Source: Paracoccus fistulariae (lineage in GTDB: Bacteria > Pseudomonadota > Alphaproteobacteria > Rhodobacterales > Rhodobacteraceae). Taken from it: a DNA stretch of 64,000 nt. How positions within the stretch are numbered: position 1 is the stretch's first letter; each line of letters begins with the position of its first letter. The stretch spans positions 620,001-684,000 of the forward strand of contig NZ_CP067136.1 in the NCBI RefSeq assembly GCF_028553785.1, read 5' to 3'. The position numbers were made by a program, and so were the translations under genes. The notes beneath the pieces are model-generated. The model worked only from the letters and a program-made list of their open reading frames with translations, ran no database searches and was not told the origin of the DNA. Shown piece by piece: positions 9,345 to 16,967 of the stretch.

Positions 9345-9690
9345 TCTGGCGATCACCGGGCTTTCAACTTGACGGCTGAAAGTTCCATGGGGCAGGTGGT
9401 CGATGCGTTTTTGCGGGTGGCGCGCCGCGATCGTGGCGGCCTCGATCAGGGGCGCGGATTTAAGGCGCTTGAGGACGAGAACAGGCGTCTGCGAGAGATC
9501 GTGACCGGGATATGCGTCGACTGGGGCGTGTCGATCCGGAAGGCTTGCGGGGACATCTGCTTTGACACGTCCAGCTGCCACGACAAGTCCCGGCGGACGG
9601 ATCAGGCTGCCTTCGAAAGATGGATCAAAGAATTTGCGAGATACACGTGCGTTATGGCGATGGCTCATGCTTCATGACGGGTGTCGAGGA
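9345..9690 (+). pseudogene. IS3-family transposase remnant
   Basis: The frame around 9460-9650 encodes FKALEDENRRLREIV and then VSIRKACGDICFDTS followed by KSRRTDQAAFERWIKEFA. These correspond to the coiled-coil end of OrfA and the N-terminal part of OrfB in IS3-family elements. The two pieces are joined without the intervening OrfB start. Near 9645 the frame breaks: the expected VRYGYRR continuation appears as VRYGDG in another frame. No inverted repeats were found. It is a decayed fragment marking past insertion between the two catabolic clusters. Confidence 0.7.
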
Positions 9691-9763
9691 CCGAATTTTC
9701 ATTAGCCTGCGGGTCTGTCGACACATCTGAGAAGCTCTCTTCCTGAATTTTGAAAAAATATCT

Positions 9764-9791
9764 TTGACAAATGTCAGGATCAATATATTTT
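9764..9791 (+). promoter_or_regulatory. Candidate sigma-70 promoter of the polyol ABC/kinase operon
   Basis: A perfect -35 hexamer TTGACA (9764-9769) is followed after 16 bp by TATTTT (9786-9791), a 4/6 match to the -10 box. It sits about 70 bp upstream of the first operon gene at 9860. Palindromes overlap the -35 and lie just after the -10. Confidence 0.55.
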
Positions 9792-9815
9792 CCTATGTCA
9801 GTCGCTGTCTGACAT
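9765..9815. promoter_or_regulatory. Two palindromic operator candidates sharing the TGTCA core
   Basis: Palindrome 1 (9765-9776) is TGACA-AA-TGTCA and overlaps the -35 box. Palindrome 2 (9795-9815) has perfect arms ATGTCAG and CTGACAT separated by 7 bp, downstream of the -10 box. Both are built from TGTCA/TGACA half-sites. Placement on each side of the RNA polymerase site is typical of repression with looping or exclusion. The SorC-type regulator encoded at the end of this operon is the obvious candidate binder (inference). Confidence 0.6.
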
Positions 9816-9859
9816 CTGGCGTTTCGCCACCGGCAGAGGCGACCTAAGGGGAGGGTAGG

Positions 9860-11341
9860 ATGCAGCAACCACTGCTCGTGGCTGATGGCTTCAAGAAGGC
9901 GTTCAACGGCGTGCCTGCGCTTAAGGAAGGCCGGTTTACGCTGGAGCCTGGCTCTGTTCATGCACTCTGCGGTGGTAATGGTGCGGGCAAATCGACCTTT
10001 CTGAAGATACTTATGGGGATTCATCAGCGCGATGCCGGGACGCTGACACGGAACGGTTCCAAGGTGGTGTTTCACGAACCTTCCGAAGCGCTGGCCAATG
10101 GCATTTCGATCATCGAACAGGAACTCAGCCCCGTGCCCGCCATGACAGTGGCGGAGAACATCTATCTGGGGCGCGAGCCGGTCGGGTTTCTGGGCCTTGT
10201 CGATTTCCGCAAGATGAACGCCGATGCCCAGAAGCTTCTGGACGGTTTCCAGTTCGGCATTCGCGCCGACACGATGATGATGGATCTGACCGTGGCGCAG
10301 ACACAGCTGGTCGAGATCGCCAAGGCGCTGAGTTATGACGCCGAGGTCATCATCATGGACGAACCCACCTCTGCCCTGGGCGAGGCAGAGGCCGATCAGC
10401 TGTTCGAGGCGGTGCGCACGCTCAAGGCCCGTGGCAAGGGCGTGATCTATGTCAGCCACCGCCTGTCCGAGATTTTTACCATCTGCGACCGCTACACGGT
10501 GTTCCGTGACGGGAGCTTTGTCGAAGATGGCGCGCTGGCCGATATCGACAAGGACCGCCTGATCAACCTGATCGTCGGCCGCCCCCTGGCCGAGGAATTC
10601 GTCAAGGAAAACACGCCCGGCACTGAAGAGGTGCTGCGCGTCAGCAACCTCTCTGCCGATCATGGCGTGGCCGAGGTCGATTTCTCGGTCCGGCGCGGTG
10701 AGATTCTGGCGCTTTACGGGCTGCTGGGTTCGGGGCGTTCGGAAATCTTCGACCGGCTGTTTGGCCTGTCATCGGCAACCGCCGGTGAGATCCTGATCGA
10801 CGGCAAAGCGGTGCGGATCAGCACGCCAAGGCAGGCGATCGATGCGGGTCTGGCCTATGTGACCGAAGACCGGAAGGGATCGGGCCTCGTGCTGACCGGC
10901 GATGTGCGCGAGAACCTGTGCCTTGCCACGCTGGACGCCATGTCGCCGCATGGGGTGATGAACACCCGCGCCGAAGCGGAAGCCTCGGAGCAGATGATTT
11001 CGACGCTGAACATCAAGACGGCGACGGACCGGCTGGGCGTGTCGAACCTGTCGGGGGGCAACCAGCAAAAGGTGGTTCTGGGCAAATGGTTCCTGACCAA
11101 GCCCCGCATTCTGCTTCTGGATGAACCTACGCGTGGTGTCGACGTGGGCGCCAAGCGCGAAATCTATCGCGTCATGTCCGACTTCGCCCGCGGCGGTGGC
11201 ACGATCATCATGGTGTCATCGGAAACGGATGAAGTGCTGGGCATGGCGGACCGGGCCGTGGTCATGCGCGACGGCCGCGTGGCCGGAGAACTGAACAGGG
11301 CTGAAATGTCGGCCGAAAGATTGCTGCATCTCGCCGTCTGA
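9860..11341 (+). CDS. Sugar/polyol ABC transporter ATP-binding protein (RbsA/XylG-like)
   Basis: The 493-residue protein has two tandem ATP-binding domains of the carbohydrate uptake type 2 family. Domain 1 has Walker A GGNGAGKST near residue 37 and Walker B VIIMDEPTSALG near 170. Domain 2 has the usual degenerate loop GLLGSGRSE near residue 290 and LSGGNQQKV near 398, then LLLDEPTRGVDVGAK. This is the standard layout for ribose, xylose and polyol importers. It is the first gene of the operon, with AGGGGAGGG upstream as ribosome site. It energises import with the permease and binding protein that follow. Confidence 0.95.
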   Translation: MQQPLLVADGFKKAFNGVPALKEGRFTLEPGSVHALCGGNGAGKSTFLKILMGIHQRDAGTLTRNGSKVVFHEPSEALANGISIIEQELSPVPAMTVAENIYLGREPVGFLGLVDFRKMNADAQKLLDGFQFGIRADTMMMDLTVAQTQLVEIAKALSYDAEVIIMDEPTSALGEAEADQLFEAVRTLKARGKGVIYVSHRLSEIFTICDRYTVFRDGSFVEDGALADIDKDRLINLIVGRPLAEEFVKENTPGTEEVLRVSNLSADHGVAEVDFSVRRGEILALYGLLGSGRSEIFDRLFGLSSATAGEILIDGKAVRISTPRQAIDAGLAYVTEDRKGSGLVLTGDVRENLCLATLDAMSPHGVMNTRAEAEASEQMISTLNIKTATDRLGVSNLSGGNQQKVVLGKWFLTKPRILLLDEPTRGVDVGAKREIYRVMSDFARGGGTIIMVSSETDEVLGMADRAVVMRDGRVAGELNRAEMSAERLLHLAV

Positions 11342-11411
11342 TGCGCCGTCGCGGCGACGCCGCGCGGATCCGCGCAACAGATGAGACGCAAACTCAACAG
11401 GGAGGAATGAT

Positions 11412-12437
11412 GTGGAAGAGCAGATGAAGGCCAAGGTTCCTGCGGGGGCCGGCACCGAGCAAAAGCCGACGCTGACTGACCGGGTTGGCCCGATTGCGCA
11501 GCGCTATGGCATTCTGATTGCACTGGTCGTGCTTTGCGTGGCTCTGGCGCTGGTCAGCGAGAATTTCCTGACCTCGCGCAACATCATCAACGTGCTCCGG
11601 CAGACCTCGATCAACGGGATCCTTGCCATTGGCATGACCTTCGTGATCCTGACCCGGGGAATCGATCTGTCCGTCGGGTCGGTGGTGGCGCTGACCGGTG
11701 TGGTCGCGGCCAGTTTCGCGACCACCTCCTCATCGGGGTTCATCCCCGGCGCGCCTTATATCGCCATCGTGCCGCTGATCATCGGTGTGCTGACCGGCAT
11801 GGCCGTCGGGGCGATCTCGGGTGTGGCGGTCGCGCATTACGCGGTGCCTGCCTTTGTGGCGACGCTGGGGATGCTGTCGGCAGCCCGTGGCCTGACCCTG
11901 ATCTATTCCGACGGCCGCCCGATTCCGGCGCTGACCGATGGCTTCCGCTGGATCGGGACAGGCGACATCGCGGGCATTCCGATGCCAATCATCCTGTTCG
12001 GGCTGGTCTTTGCCGTATCGCATTTCGTTCTGACCCGCACGCGCTTCGGGCGTCATGTCTATGCGGCAGGGGGTAACCCGCATGCGACCAAGGTGTCCGG
12101 CATCTCGGTCAACCGCATCCGGTTTTCGGTCTATGTCATCTCGGGCGCGCTTGCCGGGATTGCGGGCATGATCCTTGCGGCGCGGACGGGCTCGGCGCTG
12201 CCGCAGGCCGGCATCGCCTATGAGCTTGACGCCATTGCGGCGGTCGTCATCGGGGGCACCAGCCTTGCGGGTGGGATCGGCCGCGTCAGTGGCACGGTGA
12301 TCGGCGCCCTGCTGATCGGCGTCATGAATAACGGCCTCGATCTGCTGGGGGTGGAATCCTATTATCAGCAGGTCATCAAGGGCGCGCTGATCGTCGCGGC
12401 GGTCATGCTTGACCGATCCCGCAAGACCGAAGCCTGA
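11412..12437 (+). CDS. Sugar/polyol ABC transporter permease (RbsC-like)
   Basis: The 341-residue membrane protein has about eight to ten hydrophobic segments and the RbsC-family motifs GMTFVILTRGIDLSVGS and AAGGNPHATKVSGI, the latter being the ATPase-contact loop. I chose the GTG at 11412 because GGAGG at 11401-11405 lies 6 bp upstream; an ATG at 11424 is possible but further from it. It forms the channel together with the RbsA-like ATPase and the binding protein. The last coding part (GGTSLAGGIGRVSGT) matches family consensus closely, so the gene is intact. Confidence 0.94.
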   Translation: MEEQMKAKVPAGAGTEQKPTLTDRVGPIAQRYGILIALVVLCVALALVSENFLTSRNIINVLRQTSINGILAIGMTFVILTRGIDLSVGSVVALTGVVAASFATTSSSGFIPGAPYIAIVPLIIGVLTGMAVGAISGVAVAHYAVPAFVATLGMLSAARGLTLIYSDGRPIPALTDGFRWIGTGDIAGIPMPIILFGLVFAVSHFVLTRTRFGRHVYAAGGNPHATKVSGISVNRIRFSVYVISGALAGIAGMILAARTGSALPQAGIAYELDAIAAVVIGGTSLAGGIGRVSGTVIGALLIGVMNNGLDLLGVESYYQQVIKGALIVAAVMLDRSRKTEA

Positions 12438-12462
12438 CGCCCCGCAGCCTTCGCGAAAATTC

Positions 12463-12510
12463 CCCGGACATGCAGCGGCATCGCCACCAAACAAAGAAGG
12501 CGTGTCCGGG
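12463..12510 (+). other. Inverted repeat between permease and binding-protein genes
   Basis: Arms CCCGGACA (12463-12470) and TGTCCGGG (12503-12510) are perfect complements around a 32-base loop. There is no T-run, so it is more likely an mRNA processing or stabilising element than a terminator. Confidence 0.4.
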
Positions 12511-12545
12511 CAACTACAAGATCGTCACCAGAGGAGGAAAACCAC

Positions 12546-13544
12546 ATGACGTTCAAGACTTTCGCAACCACTGCCAGTGCATTGGCGCTGACCGTATCGC
12601 TGGCAACCGGCGCAACTGCCCAGGAAGAGCCGCTGAAAATCGGTGCAGCCGTCTATGGCCTGAATGCCGAGTTCATGCAGCTTTGGGCCGCCGCCGCCGA
12701 ACAGCACCCCGCCGTGACCTCGGGGCTTGTCGATCTGACGGTTTTTGACGGCCGCTATGATGCGCTGGTCCAGCAGGATCAGTTCGAGACGATGATCACC
12801 CAGGGCTATGACGCGATCGTCTTTGTGCCGATCGATGTCGAGGCCGGGGCGACCGCCGTGCAACTGGCCGCCGATGCGGATATTCCCGTCGTGGGGTCCA
12901 ATACCAGGGTCAACAGCGACCTGCTGAAGGCCTATGTGGGGTCGGACGATGTGCAGGCAGGGTATATGGAGGCCAAGTCTGTTCTTGATGACATGAATTG
13001 CGAAGGCGCCGTGGTCATTATCGAAGGCCCCATCGGTCAGTCCGCCCAGATCCAGCGCGGCGAAGGCAACGAAAAGGCACTGGCGGAATGCGACGGCGTC
13101 GAGGTGCTTGAGAAACAGACCGCCAACTGGTCCCGCGCCGAGGCGCAAAGCCTGATGGAAAACTGGCTGACCTCGCATGGTGGCGACATCAAGGGCGTGA
13201 TCGCGCAGAATGACGAAATGGCACTGGGTGCGATCGAGGCCATCAAGGCCGCTGGCATGAACGTGGATGATTTTGCCATTGCCGGTGTCGATGGCGTGAC
13301 CGATGCGCTGATGGCCGTCAAGGCAGGCAGCATGGCCTCGATCCTGCAGGATGGCGCGGCACAGGCGCAGGGCGCCATCGACGTGGCGGTCAAGGCGGTG
13401 AAGCCCGACTATGAGCCGATGTCCGAGATCTGGAAAAAATATCCCGACATGGCGTGGGAGAACGGCGAAAACGCTGAATACAGCGTGCCCTGGACCCAGG
13501 TGACGCTGGATAATGTCGACGCGCTGCTGGCAGAGCGTCAGTGA
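12546..13544 (+). CDS. Periplasmic sugar/polyol-binding protein (RbsB-like)
   Basis: The 332-residue protein has a signal peptide (MTFKTFATTASALALTVS, cleavage probably after ATA before QEE). The mature protein is a type 1 periplasmic binding fold: YDAIVFVPIDVEAGATAVQL, IPVVGSNTRVNSDLL, VIAQNDEMALGAIEAI and AIAGVDGVTDAL are typical family landmarks. A strong ribosome site (GAGGAGG) precedes the ATG. It captures the solute for the RbsA/RbsC-like transporter. The hairpin immediately after the gene may protect this transcript, as binding proteins are needed in excess. Solute identity is not deducible; the downstream genes point to a polyol or ketose. Confidence 0.94.
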   Translation: MTFKTFATTASALALTVSLATGATAQEEPLKIGAAVYGLNAEFMQLWAAAAEQHPAVTSGLVDLTVFDGRYDALVQQDQFETMITQGYDAIVFVPIDVEAGATAVQLAADADIPVVGSNTRVNSDLLKAYVGSDDVQAGYMEAKSVLDDMNCEGAVVIIEGPIGQSAQIQRGEGNEKALAECDGVEVLEKQTANWSRAEAQSLMENWLTSHGGDIKGVIAQNDEMALGAIEAIKAAGMNVDDFAIAGVDGVTDALMAVKAGSMASILQDGAAQAQGAIDVAVKAVKPDYEPMSEIWKKYPDMAWENGENAEYSVPWTQVTLDNVDALLAERQ

Positions 13545-13562
13545 TCTCGATCTGACCCACTC

Positions 13563-13589
13563 GACGCCGGCACCCGACGTGCCGGCGTC
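13563..13589 (+). other. Perfect 11-bp stem-loop after the binding-protein gene
   Basis: GACGCCGGCAC (13563-13573) pairs exactly with GTGCCGGCGTC (13579-13589) around a 5-base loop. No T-run follows and the operon continues at 13652. It is therefore probably a 3' stabilising hairpin or partial attenuator that raises binding-protein mRNA over downstream enzyme mRNA. Confidence 0.6.
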
Positions 13590-13651
13590 CCGAAACCTTC
13601 GCCCTCTCGCGCCCGCGACAGGCTGCGGGAACCACCCTGAAAGGAACGATC

Positions 13652-14410
13652 ATGGCCGGATCCTATGACTTTTCACTGGCGGGCAAGACCGCCATCGTTA
13701 CCGGCGCGGCCTCTGGCATCGGAGCCGCCATCGCCGAGGCCTTTGTCGCATGCGGCGCGCGGGTCGCGCTTTTGGACATGAACATCGACGCGGTTCAGGC
13801 CAGGGCCGATGGGCTGGGCGGTGATGCGCGGGCCTTTGCCTGCAACGTGACCGATGCCGATGATATCGCGGCGGCGGTGTCGGCGGTGACGGCGGCCTTT
13901 GACGGCATCGACATTCTGGTGAACTCTGCCGGGATCGTGGATCTTGCCCCCGCCGAAGATCTGTCGGCTGCGGCATGGTCGCGCACCATCGATGTGAACC
14001 TGACCGGCAGTTTCCTGATGGCGCAGGCCGTGGGCCGGGCGATGATCGCTGCGGGCAATGGCGGGCGCATCATCAACCTTGCCAGCCAGGCCGGATCGGT
14101 CGCCATCGACGGCCATGTCGCCTATTGCGCGTCCAAATTCGGCATTATCGGCGTGACAAAGACCCTGGCGCTGGAATGGGGCCATCATGGCATTACGGTC
14201 AATTCGATCTCTCCCACGGTGGTGCTGACCGAACTGGGCAAGAAGGCATGGGATGGCCCCAAGGGCGATGCCATGAAGGCGCAGATTCCCACGGGCCGCT
14301 TTGCCGAACCCGAGGAAATCGCGGCATCAGCAGTCTTTCTCGCCTCCGGTTCGGCGGCGATGATCAACGGGGCCGACCTTCTGGTCGATGGCGGATATAC
14401 GGTAAAATGA
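13652..14410 (+). CDS. Short-chain dehydrogenase/reductase, polyol (tetritol/glycerol) dehydrogenase-like
   Basis: The 252-residue NAD(P)-dependent SDR has the Rossmann motif TGAASGIG, the NSAG motif near residue 91, and the catalytic Ser145, Tyr158 and Lys162 (YCASK). The C-terminal region TVVLTELGKKAWDGPKG and GADLLVDGGYTVK resembles the group containing D-threitol dehydrogenase and GolD-type glycerol dehydrogenases, from memory of those families. The stop overlaps the start of the kinase gene (ATGA), so oxidation and phosphorylation are coupled at translation. Likely role: oxidise the imported polyol to a ketose such as erythrulose or dihydroxyacetone. The exact substrate is inference. Confidence 0.88.
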   Translation: MAGSYDFSLAGKTAIVTGAASGIGAAIAEAFVACGARVALLDMNIDAVQARADGLGGDARAFACNVTDADDIAAAVSAVTAAFDGIDILVNSAGIVDLAPAEDLSAAAWSRTIDVNLTGSFLMAQAVGRAMIAAGNGGRIINLASQAGSVAIDGHVAYCASKFGIIGVTKTLALEWGHHGITVNSISPTVVLTELGKKAWDGPKGDAMKAQIPTGRFAEPEEIAASAVFLASGSAAMINGADLLVDGGYTVK

Positions 14411-16191
14411 CAGAGGATCGGAAAACGGTGCCCTCGGCGGGCAAGGAAATGCAGCGTTTCATCAATGACCCGGATGATCTGGTGGATGAAACCATCGCGG
14501 GTTTCGTCAAGGCCCACCCTGATCTTGTACGGAAGGACCCGATGAATGCCCGCGTGGTGACATCGCGCTTTGCCCCGCAAAAGGACAAGGTCGGGATCGT
14601 CACCGGCGGCGGATCCGGCCATGAACCCGCCTTTGTCGGCTATGTCGGCCGCAATATGGTGGATGCCGTTGCGGTGGGGGAGCTGTTTTCCTCGCCCACG
14701 GCCAAAAGCTTTGCCGATGCGATCCGTGCCGCGGATGGCGGCGCGGGGGTCGCGGTGCTTTATGGCAATTACGCGGGCGACAACATGAACGTCCGCATGG
14801 CCGCAGAGATGGTTGCCGCCGAGGGCATCGAGGTATCGACCGTGGTGGCCAATGACGATGTCTGTTCCGCGCCGTTGTCGGATCGCGAAAAGCGGCGCGG
14901 CGTGGCCGGCGAAATCTTCATGTGGAAGATCGGCGGCGCAAAGGCCGCACTTGGCGGTTCGCTGGAACAGGTGATCTCGGTGTCGCAAAAGGCCGTGGAC
15001 GCGACCCGTTCGGTGGGTGTGGGCCTTGGACCATGCACCCTGCCGGCCGTGGGACATCCGAATTTCCAGATCGAGCCCGGCACCATGGAGGTCGGCATCG
15101 GCCATCATGGCGAACCCGGCGCGCGGGTCGAGGCGCTGAAGACCGCCGATGACGTGGCCGACGACATGCTGAAGATCGTGCTGGACGATCACGACCTGCC
15201 CGAGGGCACCGAAGTTGCCGTGCTGGTATCGGGGCTGGGTGCCACGCCGGTGAATGAGCTTTACGTCCTCTACGACCGGCTTGAAACCGGGCTGGAGGCG
15301 GCAGGGCTGCGGGTATATCGTGCCTTCGTCGGCAATTATTTCACCTCGCTGGAAATGATCGGGGCGACCCTGTCGGTGATGGCGCTGGATGACGAGTTGA
15401 AGACGCTGCTTGACGTCGAATGCGTCTCGCCCGGCATGGCAGTAGCCGGTGCGCCGACCGTGCCGGTGGGCCAGATCATCCGGCGCGAGCGCAAGGCCGC
15501 CACCGGGTCTGCATCGGCCAATGTGCCGCGCGCGCCCGAACCGACCAGAACGCCGATCCTGCCACTGTCCGAGGCATCCGGCATGGTCGAGGAAATTGCC
15601 GCCGTTATCGTCGCCAACAAGGCGCATCTGTCGGAAATCGACGGCCTGATCGGCGATGGCGATCATGGGATCAACATGTCCAAGGGTTTTGGCCGCGCCG
15701 CCGAACGCATCGCCGGACAGGTCATGCCGCTTGATCAGGCGCTGGAACAGCTGTCCGATGTGTTGATGTCGGAAATCGGCGGCTCCATGGGACCGCTTTA
15801 CGGGTTCATGTTCCACAACATGGCGCAGAGCATTGCCGGGCGTGATGCCATCGATGTGGACGGGTTCGCGGTCATGATGCAGGCGGGGCTTGCCGGGGTG
15901 CGCGCCACCGGATCGGCACAGGTCGGAGACAAGACCCTGATCGACTGTTTCGTGCCTGCGGTCGATGCCTTCGAGGCCGCAAAGGACGACGGCTTTGCCA
16001 CCGCGCTGACCGCAATGGGAAAGGCTGCCGAGGCAGGCCGCGACAGCACCGTGGACATGGTCGCCAAGCTGGGCAGGGCCGCGCGTCTGGGCGAACGGTC
16101 GCGCGGGGTGCCGGATGCCGGGGCCACATCCTGCAGCCTGATCCTGAATGAACTGGCTGCAGCCGCTGCGCGGCGGCTGACGGCAACATGA
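14407..16191 (+). CDS. DhaK-DhaL fusion kinase (dihydroxyacetone/erythrulose kinase-like)
   Basis: The 594-residue protein joins a substrate-binding DhaK domain (about residues 10-340) to an ATP-binding DhaL domain (about 385-590). The DhaK part keeps GGGSGHEP (His72), GDNMN (Asp125) and the covalent substrate histidine in GHHGEPG (His234). The DhaL part keeps the Mg-ATP aspartates (Asp412, Asp417, Asp419 of IDGLIGDGDHG). This is the ATP-dependent single-chain form, not the PTS-dependent three-subunit form. Start ATG 14407 overlaps the SDR stop. Family members phosphorylate dihydroxyacetone, glyceraldehyde or D/L-erythrulose. The preceding dehydrogenase makes a ketose from a polyol the most likely substrate. 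Confidence 0.93.
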   Translation: MTEDRKTVPSAGKEMQRFINDPDDLVDETIAGFVKAHPDLVRKDPMNARVVTSRFAPQKDKVGIVTGGGSGHEPAFVGYVGRNMVDAVAVGELFSSPTAKSFADAIRAADGGAGVAVLYGNYAGDNMNVRMAAEMVAAEGIEVSTVVANDDVCSAPLSDREKRRGVAGEIFMWKIGGAKAALGGSLEQVISVSQKAVDATRSVGVGLGPCTLPAVGHPNFQIEPGTMEVGIGHHGEPGARVEALKTADDVADDMLKIVLDDHDLPEGTEVAVLVSGLGATPVNELYVLYDRLETGLEAAGLRVYRAFVGNYFTSLEMIGATLSVMALDDELKTLLDVECVSPGMAVAGAPTVPVGQIIRRERKAATGSASANVPRAPEPTRTPILPLSEASGMVEEIAAVIVANKAHLSEIDGLIGDGDHGINMSKGFGRAAERIAGQVMPLDQALEQLSDVLMSEIGGSMGPLYGFMFHNMAQSIAGRDAIDVDGFAVMMQAGLAGVRATGSAQVGDKTLIDCFVPAVDAFEAAKDDGFATALTAMGKAAEAGRDSTVDMVAKLGRAARLGERSRGVPDAGATSCSLILNELAAAAARRLTAT

Positions 16192-16199
16192 AGCCCCTT

Positions 16200-16224
16200 G
16201 CGGTCCCGGCCCTTCCGGGACCGC
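16200..16224 (+). other. Stem-loop between kinase and DhaL genes
   Basis: GCGGTCCCGG (16200-16209) pairs perfectly with CCGGGACCGC (16215-16224) around CCCTT. No T-run follows, and the next gene starts at 16311 on the same strand. It may partly terminate or stabilise the upstream message. Confidence 0.5.
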
Positions 16225-16310
16225 ATTGCTTGCCTTGTCCTCGGGCTGTATGCACAGGATACCGACCTGTAATCCCTGCAGATGGAAGCCTTTGACCCGG
16301 AACATGCCGC

Positions 16311-16967
16311 ATGTCCAGCTTTACACGATCCGACCTGACCGACCTGTTCCGCGCCTTTGCCATGCGCATGGCCGCTGATCGGGCCCTGCTGGGGGAACTG
16401 GACGGCGAAATCGGCGATGCCGATCACGGCGTCGCCATGGCGGACGGGTTCGAAGCGGCCGCCCGCGCCCTGGCAGAAGCCGAGGACGCCGACCAGACGC
16501 TTGGAGACGGGTTCACCCTGGCAGCGCAGGTTCTGCTGAACAAGGTCGGCGCAACGACCGGGCCGCTTTATTCCAGCGCCCTGTTGCGGGCCGCAAAAAC
16601 CTTTGGCACCGAGAGGCAGATTTCCTTTGACCGCTTGCCCGAAATGATTTCAGCGATGTTCGAAGGCATCGAAACACGCGGCCATGGAAAACCGGGTGAC
16701 AAGACCATGCTGGATGCGTGGTGGCCTGCGGCCCATGTCGTCACGCACGATGACACGGATGCCACCGACACGGTCACGCGCCTGCGCAATGCCGCGCAGG
16801 CCGCCGCCAAGGGGGCCGAGGATACCCGCGCCATGATGGCCTCACGGGGGCGGGCTGCCCGGCTTGGTCCCCGCAGCATCGGCCATCTGGATCCCGGCGC
16901 GGTCTCTGCCGCCGCGCTGCTGGAAGTCTTGGCCGATTGGGCCACCCGTCACGAAGGGGCCTCCTGA
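16311..16967 (+). CDS. Stand-alone DhaL-type ATP-binding kinase subunit
   Basis: The 218-residue protein is a complete DhaL domain. Asp31, Asp36 and Asp38 in LDGEIGDADHG form the metal-ATP site, and TGPLYSSALLRAA matches the family core. It has no DhaK partner of its own as a separate gene: the preceding enzyme already contains its own DhaL, and the next gene is a regulator carrying a DhaK domain. Its stop TGA shares a base with the ATG of that regulator (TGATG). The simplest inference is that this DhaL pairs with the DhaK domain of the SorC fusion, either for phosphotransfer or for regulation, as DhaL does with DhaR in E. coli. Confidence 0.92.
   Translation: MSSFTRSDLTDLFRAFAMRMAADRALLGELDGEIGDADHGVAMADGFEAAARALAEAEDADQTLGDGFTLAAQVLLNKVGATTGPLYSSALLRAAKTFGTERQISFDRLPEMISAMFEGIETRGHGKPGDKTMLDAWWPAAHVVTHDDTDATDTVTRLRNAAQAAAKGAEDTRAMMASRGRAARLGPRSIGHLDPGAVSAAALLEVLADWATRHEGAS

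Noticed and set aside
9240..9668. 142-codon minus-strand frame in the gap upstream of the LuxR-type gene
   Set aside because: It overlaps a plus-strand IS3 transposase remnant whose translation matches family motifs; the minus frame has none.
14185..16305. 706-codon minus-strand open frame over the DhaK-DhaL gene
   Set aside because: Antisense to a clear kinase with conserved catalytic residues; composition typical of a shadow frame.
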